In this document: positions 1-10,589 of the stretch, piece after piece
Position numbering within the stretch: position 1 is the stretch's first letter
Layout of the letters: the number at the start of each line of letters is the position of its first letter
Source: Malachius bipustulatus
Taxonomy: Eukaryota > Arthropoda > Insecta > Coleoptera > Melyridae
Assembly (NCBI GenBank): GCA_910589415.1
Contig: OU342634.1
Location: 41,222,723 to 41,286,722, forward strand
Length of the DNA stretch: 64,000 nt
Direction: 5' to 3'
The notes under the pieces: model-generated
Database searches by the model: none
Told to the model about the DNA's origin: nothing
What the model saw: the letters and a program-made list of their open reading frames with translations, nothing else
Made by a program: the position numbers and the translations under genes

Positions 1-479
1 CTCTTGGTTTGGGTAAATTTTAAATATCAATTTCGTGAAGCATTTAGTAATATACACACGTCAATAATTGATTGTTTCTGCGTTTGATCACATAAATTCA
101 GATTTAAGCATAATGATAATACTTCACATTATAAAGTAAAACGGCATATTAAATTGTAATTTATTTTGTAGATGACAATCCAACGACAGATTGACGTTTC
201 GTTAAATTAAAATGACTTTTTAAATCAATGCTAGTTTACATCACGATACACATACATATACACGGTATGCCGATTGCTGTTACTATTTTGGTAATTACTG
301 CCCAATGACGTCATGTGGTTTTATTTTGACTTAAAGTTTTGACAAATACCTTAAAATATTGCGTATTTGGTATTAATCGCGGCGAGATTGTTTATAAAAT
401 AAATGTCAAATTATATTGCTTCCATCCTTTTTGCTTGTGTTTTTCTTTGTGCTAGATTTATTATAGAAAAAAGAAAAAA
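1..479. other. AT-rich intergenic stretch with a CRE octamer
   Basis: No coding potential seen. A perfect TGACGTCA octamer lies at 306-313. The rest is ordinary AT-rich sequence. Confidence 0.5.
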
Positions 480-745
480 CTTTAATTTTTTTTCGAAAAA
501 AGCAAAATAAAATTTTTACAATTTTTTCAAATGTTATTGATTTTTGATTTTCATGATTTTTTTTGTACCAAACGACATAAAAACAATATGGCGTCTATAA
601 GAAAAACAAAAATTGACTATGAAAACTCTAAAATTAAGTTGTCCTGGAAAATTTTTAAAACGTTGAATGGATAGCTGTTGCCGACTTATGCAAGCCTACC
701 AATAATTATTTATTTATTCTTGACAATAAAAAAGATATGAGCAAT
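480..745. repeat. Half copy of foldback family A
   Basis: This is one arm only of a family whose full copy is at 22138-23078. Shared words include the block around AATATGGCG, GACTATGAAAACTC and TTATGCAAGCCTACC. Further copies lie at 23140-23575, 38064-38815 and 40410-40790, with a tail fragment at 59050-59170. No transposase is encoded. Confidence 0.7.
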
Positions 746-1223
746 CTCATGTGTAATATTTGATCCACGTGACGTCACAAGACCGGAACGCAGCCTGCGC
801 GTCATCGTCTATCGGCATTATTAAAGAGTCGCCATAGAGTTATCTCTATGGCGCTCTGTCATAGCTTTGAAATTTCATTACCTCAAATTTTTTGGCCTGG
901 TCCGATCAGCAACTCAGTCAGTTGATCACTCAATGACGTATTAAGTCTTGCTGCTCATTACGTTACTTAAGTTAGTGCCCTGAAACGCTAATTTTACCGT
1001 TTACGTGCATTCGTAATTTGCTTTATTTACCCTGCGTGGCGTGATGTGATTTACTGTTTTGTTGGATTTTTTTTAATGAATCTAATATGAGGATACAAAA
1101 CAAATGTGTGTGCAAATGTTTCCGATACAGGTAAATAATGAAATGGATACATTTACGTACCATTAACGAAGGTTTGAGTAGTTATACCCGGCTTTGTCGC
1201 TTATTAGAACTCCAACATATACA
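746..1223. other. Gene-less stretch with overlapping E-box and CRE
   Basis: CACGTG at 766-771 overlaps a TGACGTCA octamer at 770-777. A perfect 9-bp stem (GCCATAGAG with CTCTATGGC) lies near 832-853. Around 1087-1130 a short ATG frame ends in CGATACAG followed by GTAAAT, which looks like a splice donor, but no partner exon is recognised. It may be the regulatory or 5' region of an unidentified plus-strand gene. Confidence 0.3.
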
Positions 1224-2700
1224 CAGGGTTGCTCATTTAGTGCGTCAAAGTAGCTTTTATTGTAGTCCTCCTTTAACCTATTATAGGGTTTCCTATATCT
1301 TACTCTCATAGTTTAGAAGTTAGAGAAAACTAATGAATAATCAATTTCGTTTTTCACTATTAAAAATTATCGCATCATGCACCAACAAAGGAGACACATG
1401 AAGGTGTTTAAATATATCTATTGGGAAGTTTCATTTTTTATACAGGGTGTTCAAAAGCCAGCTAAAAACTTTGAAGATTTCGAATCGATTTTTCTTGTTT
1501 ATTTTAAATACAATTTATAATAATATACAGTATGTGTCACAGGCATGGTACACCCCCCTTTTTTTCTTCATTTTTGGAGATAATTTTTTGAAATTTGGTA
1601 CGTCGCATATTCTCGATAGAGCGCACTTTTTGGCAGAAAATAGAATTTTTTTCCACATCCGGCTTTTCCGGAAATGTTACCAACTTTTTATTTTTAAATG
1701 GGACACCCTATATATTATTATATTTTTGAATTCTATACATTTGTACGAATTCAACAATACCACATAAGTACCATTTTAAATGTCAAATTTGTTTTTGTTT
1801 AATTTTTTATTTATCAATTATAGTGTGCCATGACTATTTCGTTTTACTCCAATGGGATCATCTAATGCTAGAAAAATCGAATTTTTGTTCAAAGTACTAA
1901 ACTAAGTGATTTATGGACGAATTATGCGCACTAATGTTTTTTGAGCTGGATTAATTTTTTTCAAATGGTACCATATTGGTACCGAGGTGCCATCTATTAG
2001 TACTCTTAATAAGGGACATTTTGGTGAACCCATTTTGCATCTGTGACGAACACAACTGAAGTCATGGCACACTATAATTGAGAAATAAAAAATTAAATAA
2101 AAACAAATTTGACATTTAAAATGGTACTTATATGGTATTATTGGATTCGTACAAATATATAGAATCCAAAAATATAATAATATATAGGGTGTCCCATTTA
2201 AAAATAAAAAGTTGGTAACATTTCCGGAAAAACCGGATGTGGAAAAAAATTCAATTTTCTGCTAAACAGTGCGCTCTATTGAGAATATGCGACGTACCAA
2301 ATTTCAAAAAATTATCTCCAAAAGTAAAGAAAAAAAAAGGAGGTGTACCATGCCTGTGACACACTGCATTTGTATATTATTATGTCATCAATTAGGCTAC
2401 ATTTGAATTATTTTTCAAAAATTTGATATAGCGCATATACCGGGAGAGTTGGTAAGGCAACATAAGATATCATTTTACTCAGAAATTAGATTTTAATCCA
2501 AAACTTGATAAAAAATGTTCCCTCGTATTTGAAATAAGAAAGTTGATGTTGTGATTTTATAAAAGGACCACCCTGTATATTACAAATTTTTTTTTAAAAA
2601 GTAGGGCAAATCGTCTTGGGTTAAGCGTCATATGAGTTTTTTTGTTATTATTTAGAATTCTAGTATAAAAGCTACTTTGACGCACTTATGAGCAAACCTG
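1224..2700. mobile_element. Composite palindromic foldback element
   Basis: The outer inverted ends pair CAGGGTTGCTCATTTAGTGC at the left with GCACTTATGAGCAAACCTG at the right, followed by a stretch that includes AAAGTAGCTTTTAT. Inside is a second, longer inverted repeat, about 1500-1835 against 2060-2395, with a roughly 225-base loop. The frame open at 1447-1767 is only the left inner arm and is not a gene. A further ACCCTGTAT end at 2571-2580 suggests more than one insertion event. Confidence 0.75.
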
Positions 2701-2846
2701 TAGGTATATTTTTGCAGTAAGAACCTGACCTGACCTGACTGTTTTCATTTTTTAAGTTATTTTTAACTAAAGTGATTTTTATTCCTTATTTATTAAACAT
2801 TAGGGACATGACGAATAACAACTATAATATTTTTTTGAAAATATAT

Positions 2847-3977
2847 TTATTTCAATTTACGACAATGTTCAATGCAACTAATTGTTAGTCTAATAAATTT
2901 TTCTCTCTGACACATTCTTATCGTCTTATGCTTACTTACATAACTAAGATAAAGTCTAATACTTCCGTAAGTTAACCTTTTTTCTTCATCATTCATGAGT
3001 ATTTTTAAATTATTTTTGCTTTTAAATTCGCATAGTTCATCTTCTGGGAATTCCATTACAGACGAAAACGCTTTTAAAATCTTTATCACGGAATTATAAT
3101 ACTTGCATGCAGACCTCCATTCTTTTTCGTATAAGTTTTTATAAAATAATATAAACTTGTCGGAAAGAGATTGATGAGTAAATATGTATTTCCAATTCAG
3201 AGAGTCGTGAAAATCTTCAACTATCTTTTCAGGTAGTTTCATTTTTATGCTGATTTGGTCCCAATCCCAACAATTGCTAGATGCTCTCATACAAATTTCT
3301 GCTAAATTGTATAAAGTAGGAAACACACTCTCATCTAATTCCTTCACCATTTCTCTGGCCACATTCTCAATCTCTTGAGAATATAATTTAAATCCTAAAC
3401 GATGTGTATTATTTTCATATTTTTTCCGAGCTAAATAGAAACAAGTCTTCGCTAATAAAAGGCAGTTATATCTTAAACACATCGTAGTTAAACTAACACA
3501 TTTTGTTGCGATTAAAGCGGCCTCGTTTCGCCATTCATCAGGAAAACTGAAATCTACTGCTAGTTTCGTTACATGCCGATGTAGTAAATCTACTTTCAAA
3601 TCAAACCCTAAAGTTGCAAGGAGCATTTCTTCAAGGAAAATAATATATTCAGTTTCCCATAGCGGCTCTGTTTGAAAAAGAAATTCACTTAGATTGTTGC
3701 GTTTGAGGACGTTTGCTGCCAGTATAATTGTTTTCAATCTTTTACGATCATCTACTGCTTTAGATGCCAGAAAAATTGTAGCAATAGCTATTTCCCACCA
3801 TGGAAATAAAGTAATTGGATGAAATGTATAAAATTTATCCATGTATAAGATAGAAATTGTTATGCAATCTTCTCGAAGTTCTAATAATTTTCCAAGCGCT
3901 TGAAGAAACATAGATGCTTGTCTTTTATAAACTTGCATTTTAAATGAGAAATTTTTTTTCTTGGTAGTCTGTGACAT
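2847..3977 (-). CDS. Cyclin T/K-like transcription cyclin, intronless
   Basis: A 376-residue uninterrupted frame. Residues about 14-120 resemble the first cyclin box of T/K-type cyclins: YKRQASMFLQALG, then YMDKFYTFHP, then ATIFLASKAVDDR, then EEMLLATLGFDL. Residues about 125-235 resemble the second box, including SLTTMCLRYNCLLLAKTCFYLA. Family members activate CDK9 or CDK12/13 to phosphorylate RNA polymerase II in the nucleus; that role here is inferred. The rest of the C-terminus is not recognised, and it lacks the long His- or Pro-rich tail of full-length cyclin T/K. The lack of introns fits a retrocopy, but the open frame argues for selection. The stop codon overlaps an AATAAA word at 2846-2851; a second AATAAA-like signal is downstream near 2788-2800. 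The first ATG of the frame was chosen as the start. Confidence 0.75.
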   Translation of the reverse strand: MSQTTKKKNFSFKMQVYKRQASMFLQALGKLLELREDCITISILYMDKFYTFHPITLFPWWEIAIATIFLASKAVDDRKRLKTIILAANVLKRNNLSEFLFQTEPLWETEYIIFLEEMLLATLGFDLKVDLLHRHVTKLAVDFSFPDEWRNEAALIATKCVSLTTMCLRYNCLLLAKTCFYLARKKYENNTHRLGFKLYSQEIENVAREMVKELDESVFPTLYNLAEICMRASSNCWDWDQISIKMKLPEKIVEDFHDSLNWKYIFTHQSLSDKFILFYKNLYEKEWRSACKYYNSVIKILKAFSSVMEFPEDELCEFKSKNNLKILMNDEEKRLTYGSIRLYLSYVSKHKTIRMCQREKFIRLTISCIEHCRKLK

Positions 3978-4560
3978 TTTTTATCAAGGTGATCTTCAAT
4001 ATTAGTAGGTATCCCTACTTAAGTATAGGTATAAATTCACTTTATAAGTTCTAGTTACATACCATAGAGGAGTAATTGAATTAGGTAAATTGGAAAGACA
4101 AACTATGTCAGTACTTAACATGTTATAACCACTGAACACTGAACTGTTTTGCAATTATATATTATTTTGTTATCAACGAGTCACACTGACAACAAAGCAG
4201 GATATTTTATTGTCGTGGCCGTTTCAAGTATTAAGTTACAAAATAATTGCATTCCGGACTAATTGATTGTAAGTCTAGGAAACTTAAACGTAATAATAGT
4301 GATATATCTCAGCAGAGTGTTGAAAATAGTACTACAACAATTGAATCAATGCAGGTAAACCGTCTCAAAAGCTGTATTATTGCTGCAGGTGTGATGATTT
4401 GCATTTTACAGATAAGTATATACAGGATGATTCATGAGGGACCCTACATAGACCAATGATGATAAGCGGACTTCAAGGCGGGTCGAAAACCACAAAAGAA
4501 TTTTTTTTGTGATTGGTTACGAAGTTGTTTGGTAACTGTGGTGTTTGGTGTTGGTGATTG
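3978..4560. other. Intergenic stretch
   Basis: Apart from the TATA-like box, no gene is seen. The small open frame at 4247-4459 has no recognisable domain and is treated as chance. A direct repeat of GTGATTGGTTAC occurs near 4511 and 4555. Confidence 0.4.
4035..4052 (-). promoter_or_regulatory. TATA-like box upstream of the cyclin gene
   Basis: On the minus strand, TATAAA (4041-4046) lies 64 bases before the cyclin ATG, giving a short predicted leader. No mapped transcription start is available. In AT-rich DNA this could occur by chance. Confidence 0.3.
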
Positions 4561-4565
4561 GTTAC

Positions 4566-4830
4566 AGGGTGTTTTATGTCTCAAGTACAAAACTTTGATA
4601 GGCGATATTTATGAAACGGTTGAAGATATTTTGTCGAAATTTACTAGGGATGGTGCATTCCGGAAACTTATTAAAACCGTTTTCTGAGTTAATTAGAAAT
4701 CTAGGACCGGACTTGAAAATTTTTGCCCTCATGGTCTTTGTTGAAAAAGTTAATTTTCTGACGATGCTTCTAAAAAAATGTCATCGAATTTGAAAAGTTA
4801 AGAAAAAACTCTATGGAAATAATTCCTCAA
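4566..4830. repeat. One-ended ACAGGGTG-type transposable element fragment
   Basis: It begins TTACAGGGTGTTTTATGTC, the terminal style of the foldback elements here, but no inverted partner end is found. The frames inside do not resemble known proteins. Confidence 0.35.
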
Positions 4831-5345
4831 TTTGAATGGCACACCCAAACCGTCTCGAAAAAAAAATGTCAAAGTAAAACTTTTCAGTATAGATTATCGT
4901 TTTCGAGCAGACATATTTTACTTATTAATGTTCGTCTGAATTCCTTCAAATTAATTTTTTTACTTGTTTCTGTGGGAAAAATGTCAGTTAGTGTATAGGT
5001 ATTCGTCAGTCAGCCTGGGGTATTCGAAATATATTAAGAAATTTCTAGATTTCAGTAGATTTTGTTCCACAAGTATAAATATCCAGACAAACCTGGAGGT
5101 CTGTGTGGTATGGGATGGGATACCCCCAGTAACAAAGCCGGGTCCTCCCCCGGGAATTTTGAGAATTTTTTGCAAAAAAGTGATGAAAAGATCTTTTGTA
5201 ACAATTTTTAAGCTTCTAGCAAAAAAAATTTTCAACAACTTTGTCGAACTGACTGAACTGAAAATTATTCCTTTATATAATATTAATCTTTTTAATGTTT
5301 TTTGTGATCCGTGGTTGTTCTAAATAACATTTTCTCATAAAAATA
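4831..5345. other. Unassigned AT-rich stretch with a small GC-rich insert
   Basis: Nothing recognisable is coded. A GC-rich block at about 5095-5155 (GGGATGGGATACCCCC, then GGGTCCTCCCCCGGG) stands out from the flanks and may be a retroelement scrap. Confidence 0.3.
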
Positions 5346-5349
5346 AAAG

Positions 5350-5837
5350 GCAGCAAAAAGTTGTTGCGTGAAGACCTAGGCGCAAGAAGATTCTCTGTTT
5401 CTTCGAGCTAACGCTAAACATCCAGCTCCTGTGGATGTTTGGATCCATCGGTGAAGCATCTGAAATCTGCTGTTAGGAGTTTATTCCAATTGTCCTCCAA
5501 CACGACTCTCACCGGGAGAAGGACCCTATTACAAGCAGAGCGGTCTGTGATGGTCTTAGGGATTATATCCGAGGCGTACCTCGATATAATGGATACTGGA
5601 TGTGATCCAGTAACCTGGTTCGCTCCAAGTTATTTGGCAAGCTTCTTGCCATCTGTAGCATTCTATATGTAGGTCATATCTGTCCTCCCTCTCCAAGTAA
5701 ATATGGACAGGTGGTAAGTTCAGTAGGATCTCCTTAGCCGCCGACCGTGGGGTGTTAATGGCACCACAGATCGCCAGACAAACTTGTCTCTGTAGGCTAG
5801 ATAGTCCAGTAAAATTAGACGAAAAAGGCCTCGAATT
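5350..5837 (-). pseudogene. LINE relic: post-RT region and RNase H
   Basis: Read on the minus strand, residues LQRQVCLAICGA then AAKEILLNLPPVHIYLERE match the segment after reverse transcriptase in I/R1/LOA-type LINEs. Further along, CFTDGSK (about 5441-5455) is the first RNase H motif. After a frameshift, TGAG and LGLHATTF continue that domain. Stops and frame changes show decay. The missing upstream part lies at 10590-11430, on the other side of a 4.7 kb insertion. The small plus-strand frames here are shadows. Confidence 0.7.
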
Positions 5838-6369
5838 ATGCAATTCATGCGGAAAAGAAAATATTTTGTGTGGGGATTGGGTGGTCAATGGAGAGTCTAA
5901 ATCCAAAAATGCGACCTCCTACCCCTTGTGAATTAGCCGCCATATTGGTTTTAGGGGTGGATGGGGTCTTTGCACTTTACGACGTTAATTCGCATTTTAC
6001 CGAAAAAAGTAGTGTCATTACTTACTTTATTCAGAAAAACATTCTCCACAAATTTACATATGTGACATTTTTTCGTATTTGAAATATTTAATGACTTACA
6101 GGTGATTAATTAAGAACAAGGGGGATGAAAAATTGGTATTTTCGGAATAACTCTTTTTTTCAATGGCAATCAAAAAATTGTTCCCACAAAACTTGTAGCG
6201 CTTACAATTACGAACATTTACATAACAACATCTCATTAATCGGACCAATTATTGTTGCGCAGTAGTGCGTCGAAGTCATTAAGGTGAGATCGGGCCCATT
6301 GGGTCTCTCAGGTAAGCGATAACCCACGCCGACTCGCTCCAAATAGGGCTGCCGTAAGTGCCGTATATA

Positions 6370-7452
6370 CAGGGTGTTTCTTAATAACATGCGAATATTT
6401 AAGGAGGTTATTCTTGGGTCAATTTTGAGAAAAAAACTTTATATGAACGTATGTCCTAAAAGTCTTAACTTTTGAACTACAGGGTGCTAAAATTTAAAGA
6501 AAAAAACTTGTTTTTTATTATAACTGTGATATTAGCCTAGATATTTTTTTGAAATTTGGTACACGCCTTCTATGCATCAACATGCATTTCATGAGGCGAA
6601 AACAATTTTAGTACTTTTACCAGTGGCGTCTGTACGGGTTTTGAATTAAATGTTTTTGAAGAAAAATATGTTACGCCACTGCTTTTTCTTAAAGTAAAAA
6701 TTATTTTTGAAGTCCCCATCCCTTTCCAAGCAAATGTGGTCTCTTGATTTTTTTCCGTTTGACGTACTGTTTTTGCATAAAAAAATAAAGTAATAAAGTA
6801 TCATTAACAAGTATTAAAAACGATCTAGGTATTTGGTAAGAAAGCAGATTTTGTTTTGTAAACATAAAAGTTTTGACAGTTTTCTACCTAGTTTAGTGTT
6901 ACTATTCCAAAATGTATGTAAGTAGATTACTTTTTTTTTCATAATTTTACAGTTTAAAAATTATTTTCTTAAATAAACTGTTCAAAGTTATTGTTCTTAT
7001 AAGTATGGTCTACCGCGGTGTTAATGATTGAGTTTTATTTTTTTATGCAAAAACAGTACGTCAAACGGAAAAAAATCAAGAGACCACATTTGCTTGGAAA
7101 GGGATGGGGACTTAAAAAATAATTTTTACTTTAAGAAAAAGCAGTGGCGTAACATATTTTTCTTCAAAAACATTTAATTCAAAACCCGTACAGACGCCGC
7201 TGGTAAAAGTGCTAAAATTGTTTTCGCCTCATGAAATGCATGTTGATGCATAGAAGGCGTGTACCAAATTTCAAAAAAATATCTAGGCTAATATCACAGT
7301 TATAATAAAAAACAAGTTCTTTTCTTTAAATTTTAGCACCCTGTAGTTCAAAAGTTAAGACTTTTAGGACATACGTTCATATAAAGTTTTTTTCCAAAAT
7401 TGACCCAAGAATAACCTCCTTAAATATTCGCATGTTATTAAGAAACACCCTG
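6370..7452. mobile_element. Palindromic foldback element, TA-flanked
   Basis: The ends are CAGGGTGTTTCTTAATAAC and its inverse GTTATTAAGAAACACCCTG, each bordered by TA. The arms are about 420 bp, near-identical, with a loop of about 235 bases (6790-7025). An internal ACAGGGTGC end lies inside each arm (about 6479 and 7341), suggesting that arms were built from more than one unit. It codes for nothing. Confidence 0.85.
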
Positions 7453-7539
7453 TAGATAAGATTTGTCTGAGATGTTGTTAAACGAATAAAAACGTGTCTA
7501 GACAAAGCCTAGAAAATATATGCTCTTTTAAAAAAACAT

Positions 7540-7860
7540 TAGCCTGTCCGTGAAAATTAGGAAACACATCCCTAAAAAAAGTTATTCGATCAGTTGGGAA
7601 ACGACCAGTGTTCCAACGTGAGTGACTGCTACGCTACGTCTGTAAAGAGGCCTTGGACTTCGGCGAAAACGCGTTATTAAAGAAAAAGGGGTACAAACGC
7701 TTCGGAAATCCGCGAATACGAGGGGAGACAAAGAAAATGAGCTCATGTTAAACGACGTTTCGACAGTGACTGTGCACGTGACTTGTTACAAAAACTACAC
7801 CAATCCGAAGCTGGCACTAGCTGCAAAGTTGATGAATTTTTCATGCTGTAGAAATTGTTA
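7540..7860 (+). pseudogene. Possible transposon protein relic with HVTCYKNYT motif
   Basis: The plus-strand frame around 7745-7860 reads VTVHVTCYKNYTNPKLALAA. The H-x-x-C-Y-x-x-Y-T pattern resembles a motif seen in insect transposon-associated proteins; this is from memory and unverified. The preceding frames are broken by stops. A related-looking cysteine pair (CLFCGE) lies downstream at 8935-8965, after the tandem array, so the order is odd for one protein. Confidence 0.3.
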
Positions 7861-8009
7861 TGTTATATTTTGTAAAAAAAAAACATTTATATCATTTTGC
7901 AAGATATTCACTAATTATCATACATTATTATATATTTTCTCATATTTTATACATATAGTTGTGAATAATATTTTTCACAGCGCTAGGGTACATTTCAGGA
8001 ATAGATAGT

Positions 8010-8862
8010 GATTGTTAATAATTTCTCTAAAATTCGAATTTATCTCATACCTATCTGTTGACAGTATTTCAATTTTTACTGCTACTGGCCTCCAACAAAT
8101 CTCATTAATTTCTATCCATATTTTCGTTAATTCCCAAATATTCCTATTAATTCCGATAGATTCCCAAAAACTCCTATATCCATTCTCATCAATTTACGTT
8201 AATTTCCAAATATTTTCATTAGTTCTCATAGATTTTTTATGATTTCGATAGATTCTCATAAACTCCAGAATCAACTTCTTTTTATTCCCACAAATTCCCG
8301 GAAATTTTGATAAATTCCTATAGTTTCTGATGTAGTCTCATGATTTCTCATCAATTTTCATTAATCCCCATGTGCAACTATAAATCCCCATAGATTCTCA
8401 AGAAGTCCCATCATTTCCTATCAATGTTTATCAATCTCCATGTGCAACTATTAATTCCTATAGATTTAAAAAAAATCTATAGATTGACATGCACGTTTTT
8501 ATCGATTTAATTCATTTCCCATGTGGAAATCAATTTCCATCGATTTCCAACAATCCCTACGAATTTCCAACATTTTCCGTTGATTCCCAAATATTTACAT
8601 TCATTCTCATGGATTCTCATTATTTTCTATAGGTTCCCATTGACTCCAGAATCAACTTCTATTAATTCCCATCGATTCCCGTGAATTCCCGAAAATTTAT
8701 ATGAATTCTCATAGATTTTCGAGGAGTCCTATAGATTCTCATTCAATTCTGTAGATTTCCATACCATCTTTTACATCGATTTTTTATTCATTCTCATACA
8801 GCGCTATCAATTCCCATCGATTTCTATCAATTTCCATAAATTCTTATCAATTTGTAATTTTC
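8010..8862. repeat. Degenerate pyrimidine-rich tandem array
   Basis: About 850 bases built from loose units of 10-14 nt such as ATTCCCATCGATTCC and ATTCTCATAGATT. There is higher-order structure. CATGTGCAACTAT recurs about 70 bases apart (near 8370 and 8440), and CTCCAGAATCAACTTCT recurs about 390 bases apart (near 8263 and 8645). The open frame at 8012-8242 is just this composition. Confidence 0.7.
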
Positions 8863-9003
8863 AGCCGGAGGAGCTGCAATCCAACTTCCTCATCGACATC
8901 CGACTTACCAAGGGTGCTGCGATCATCCCCGTCTTTTGATTTTCAACGCCTGTGTCTCTTTTGTGGGGAAATCGTCGACGACGCAATTCACCGCAGCGCG
9001 CGA
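8863..9003 (+). pseudogene. Possible exon relic with a CLFCGE zinc-binding motif
   Basis: Base composition shifts to GC-rich. A polypyrimidine run and TTTTCAG at about 8861-8867 resemble a splice acceptor. One frame then reads PSFDFQRLCLFCGEIVDD, a Cys-x-x-Cys pattern. It stops being interpretable at the element's right arm. The function is unknown; it is probably the element's own protein. Confidence 0.3.
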
Positions 9004-9359
9004 CTTCGACGCAGTACCTACTGCGCAACAATAATTGGTCCGATTAATAAGATATTTCTATGCAAATGTTCGTAATTGTAAGCGCTACAAATTTTTTGTG
9101 GGAACATTTTTTGGATTGCGATTGAAAAAAAGGAGCTATTCCGAAAATACCAATTTTTCATCCCCCTTGTTCTTAATTAATCACCTGGGCCCTGTTTCAT
9201 AAAACTCGTAGTTTTTACTACAGTTAAGTACCATAGTAGCTCGAAATTATTACCATAGTAAATAATCATGTTTCATAAATAAATTTTTATTGTAGTAGAA
9301 TCAATCTGCTTTTCTACTACAGTATTTTTGTTTTTTGACTTTTGACCAAAGACGTATTC

Positions 9360-9993
9360 TAACGTGAGAATGGAGCATCCAACTTAATTAAAGTGCCATC
9401 CACGGCTCCACAAACTAGTGGAATTCCGGCCATTTCATCCACATTTTACGGCTACTTAACGTATTGACGAAAAATGGTATTATTTTATATACAGGGTGAT
9501 TCAGGTTTTTCTTGTTAACTCCAGGGAAAAATAATATGAGTTTGCTTCATGAACTATATTCGGGAAATGCTTTGTTAAGAAAATACAGGATGTTAACGAT
9601 TTAAGAAAAAATTTGTATTTTTTAAATATAAAAAAATTGGCTGATTGAAATAATTTGAAATTTTGAACAGTAGGTAGTTGTGCTAATAATTAAAGTACAT
9701 GATTCGATACTCCCGATGAAAAATTCTTCGGGAATATGTATACACCCGTCCCCAAGTAATTGTAAAGCTACTTCTAGCTGTTGTCTTGGTGCAAGTGATT
9801 TATTTCTTCGAGTTGGGTGTTCTAATTATTGTGGTTGAATATTTTTTAGTATTATGTTGAAGACTTGCGAACGTACCCTAAACCGCTCATTGTACTCGTA
9901 TGTTAATTCCATCCTATGGTAACTTATTCTTTCCCGAAATGTCCTGTGCCTTCTGTATTCAACCGCTTTGTTTTCTGATTCACTTGAAGACAT
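9360..9993 (-). pseudogene. HARBI1-like transposase relic
   Basis: The minus-strand frame starting at 9993 encodes MSSSESENKAVEYRRHR and then LEHPTRRNKSLAPRQQLE. This matches the N-terminal region of HARBI1-type DDE transposases; one stop precedes LEHP. Further along, at about 9360-9442, AGIPLVCGAVDGTLIKL matches the segment holding the first catalytic aspartate (in VDGT). Between them (about 9490-9690) a fragment of the foldback family seen at 55310-55960 has inserted and removed the middle. Non-functional. Confidence 0.75.
9493..9690. repeat. Foldback fragment nested in the HARBI1 relic
   Basis: ATACAGGGTGATTCAGG opens the segment. ACAGGATGTTAACGATTTAAG and AAAAATTGGCTGATT match the arm at 55310-55400. 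It is the innermost layer of a four-deep nest. Confidence 0.55.
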
Positions 9994-10589
9994 AATTTAA
10001 TTGATTTAGTAACGGTATCTTGTTAAATAAGAAAATAGTAAACAGACTTCGGTTATAAAACATACATGTGTCAACTATTTACGATCCCATCAACTAGAGT
10101 AAAATAATTCTGGCTTTTACTAAAGTAATTTTATATCCTTTCTTTATATGAAACATAATCTTATTTACCTTAGTAAAAAGTAGTGGTAGATATATGACTA
10201 CTACAGTAAAAATTTCTTTACTCTGGTAAATTTATGAAACAAGTCATAGTAATTACTACGAAAACTTACTAATTATACAGTAGTAAATACTGTAGTAAAT
10301 TTTTATGAAACAGGCCCCTGTAGGTCATTAAATATTGAAAATACGAAAAAATGTTACATATGCAAATTTGTGGAGAATATTTTTCTGAATAAAGTAAGTA
10401 ATGACACTTTTTTCGGTAAAATGCGAATTAACGTCGTAAAGTGCAAAAAAATTCATCCCTTAAAAGCAATATGGCGGCTTATTCACAAGGGGTAGGAGGT
10501 CGCATTTTTGGATTTAGACTCTCCATTGACCACCCAACCCCCACACAAAATATTTTCTTTTCCGCATGATTGCACAATTAAATCCCACT

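Larger units (their letters stand above)
9188..10317 (-). mobile_element. PIF/Harbinger (HARBI1-type) DNA transposon, decayed
   Basis: The inverted ends are GGCCCTGTTTCATAAAAC and, read inverted, GGGCCTGTTTCATAAAA. A 3-bp CTG duplication flanks it at 9185-9187 and 10318-10320. The opposite arm of the host element near 6100 preserves the empty site with CTG once, which confirms the insertion. It carries the transposase relic at 9360-9993. Confidence 0.8.
5838..10585. mobile_element. 4.7 kb element with long inverted arms, inserted in a LINE
   Basis: The left arm (about 5838-6275) reappears inverted at about 9003-10585. Shared words include TTTCCGCATGA, AATGGAGAGTCTAAATCC, GGTAGGAGGTCGCATTTTTG and GCGCAACAATAATTGGTCCG. 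The right arm is lengthened by a HARBI1-type insertion at 9188-10317. Between the arms are a foldback (6370-7452), a possible protein relic, and a tandem array. The element interrupts a minus-strand LINE. A near-palindromic TAGTCCAGT...ACTGGACTA pair at 5803-5811 and 10594-10602 may be the true outer ends. Superfamily unknown. Confidence 0.7.

Noticed and set aside
4247..4459. 70-codon plus-strand frame as a small gene
   Set aside because: No domain or supported promoter and splice signals; size expected by chance in AT-rich DNA with frequent ATG.
8010..8862. CRISPR-like array
   Set aside because: Units are degenerate, there are no constant repeats with unique spacers, and the genome is eukaryotic.
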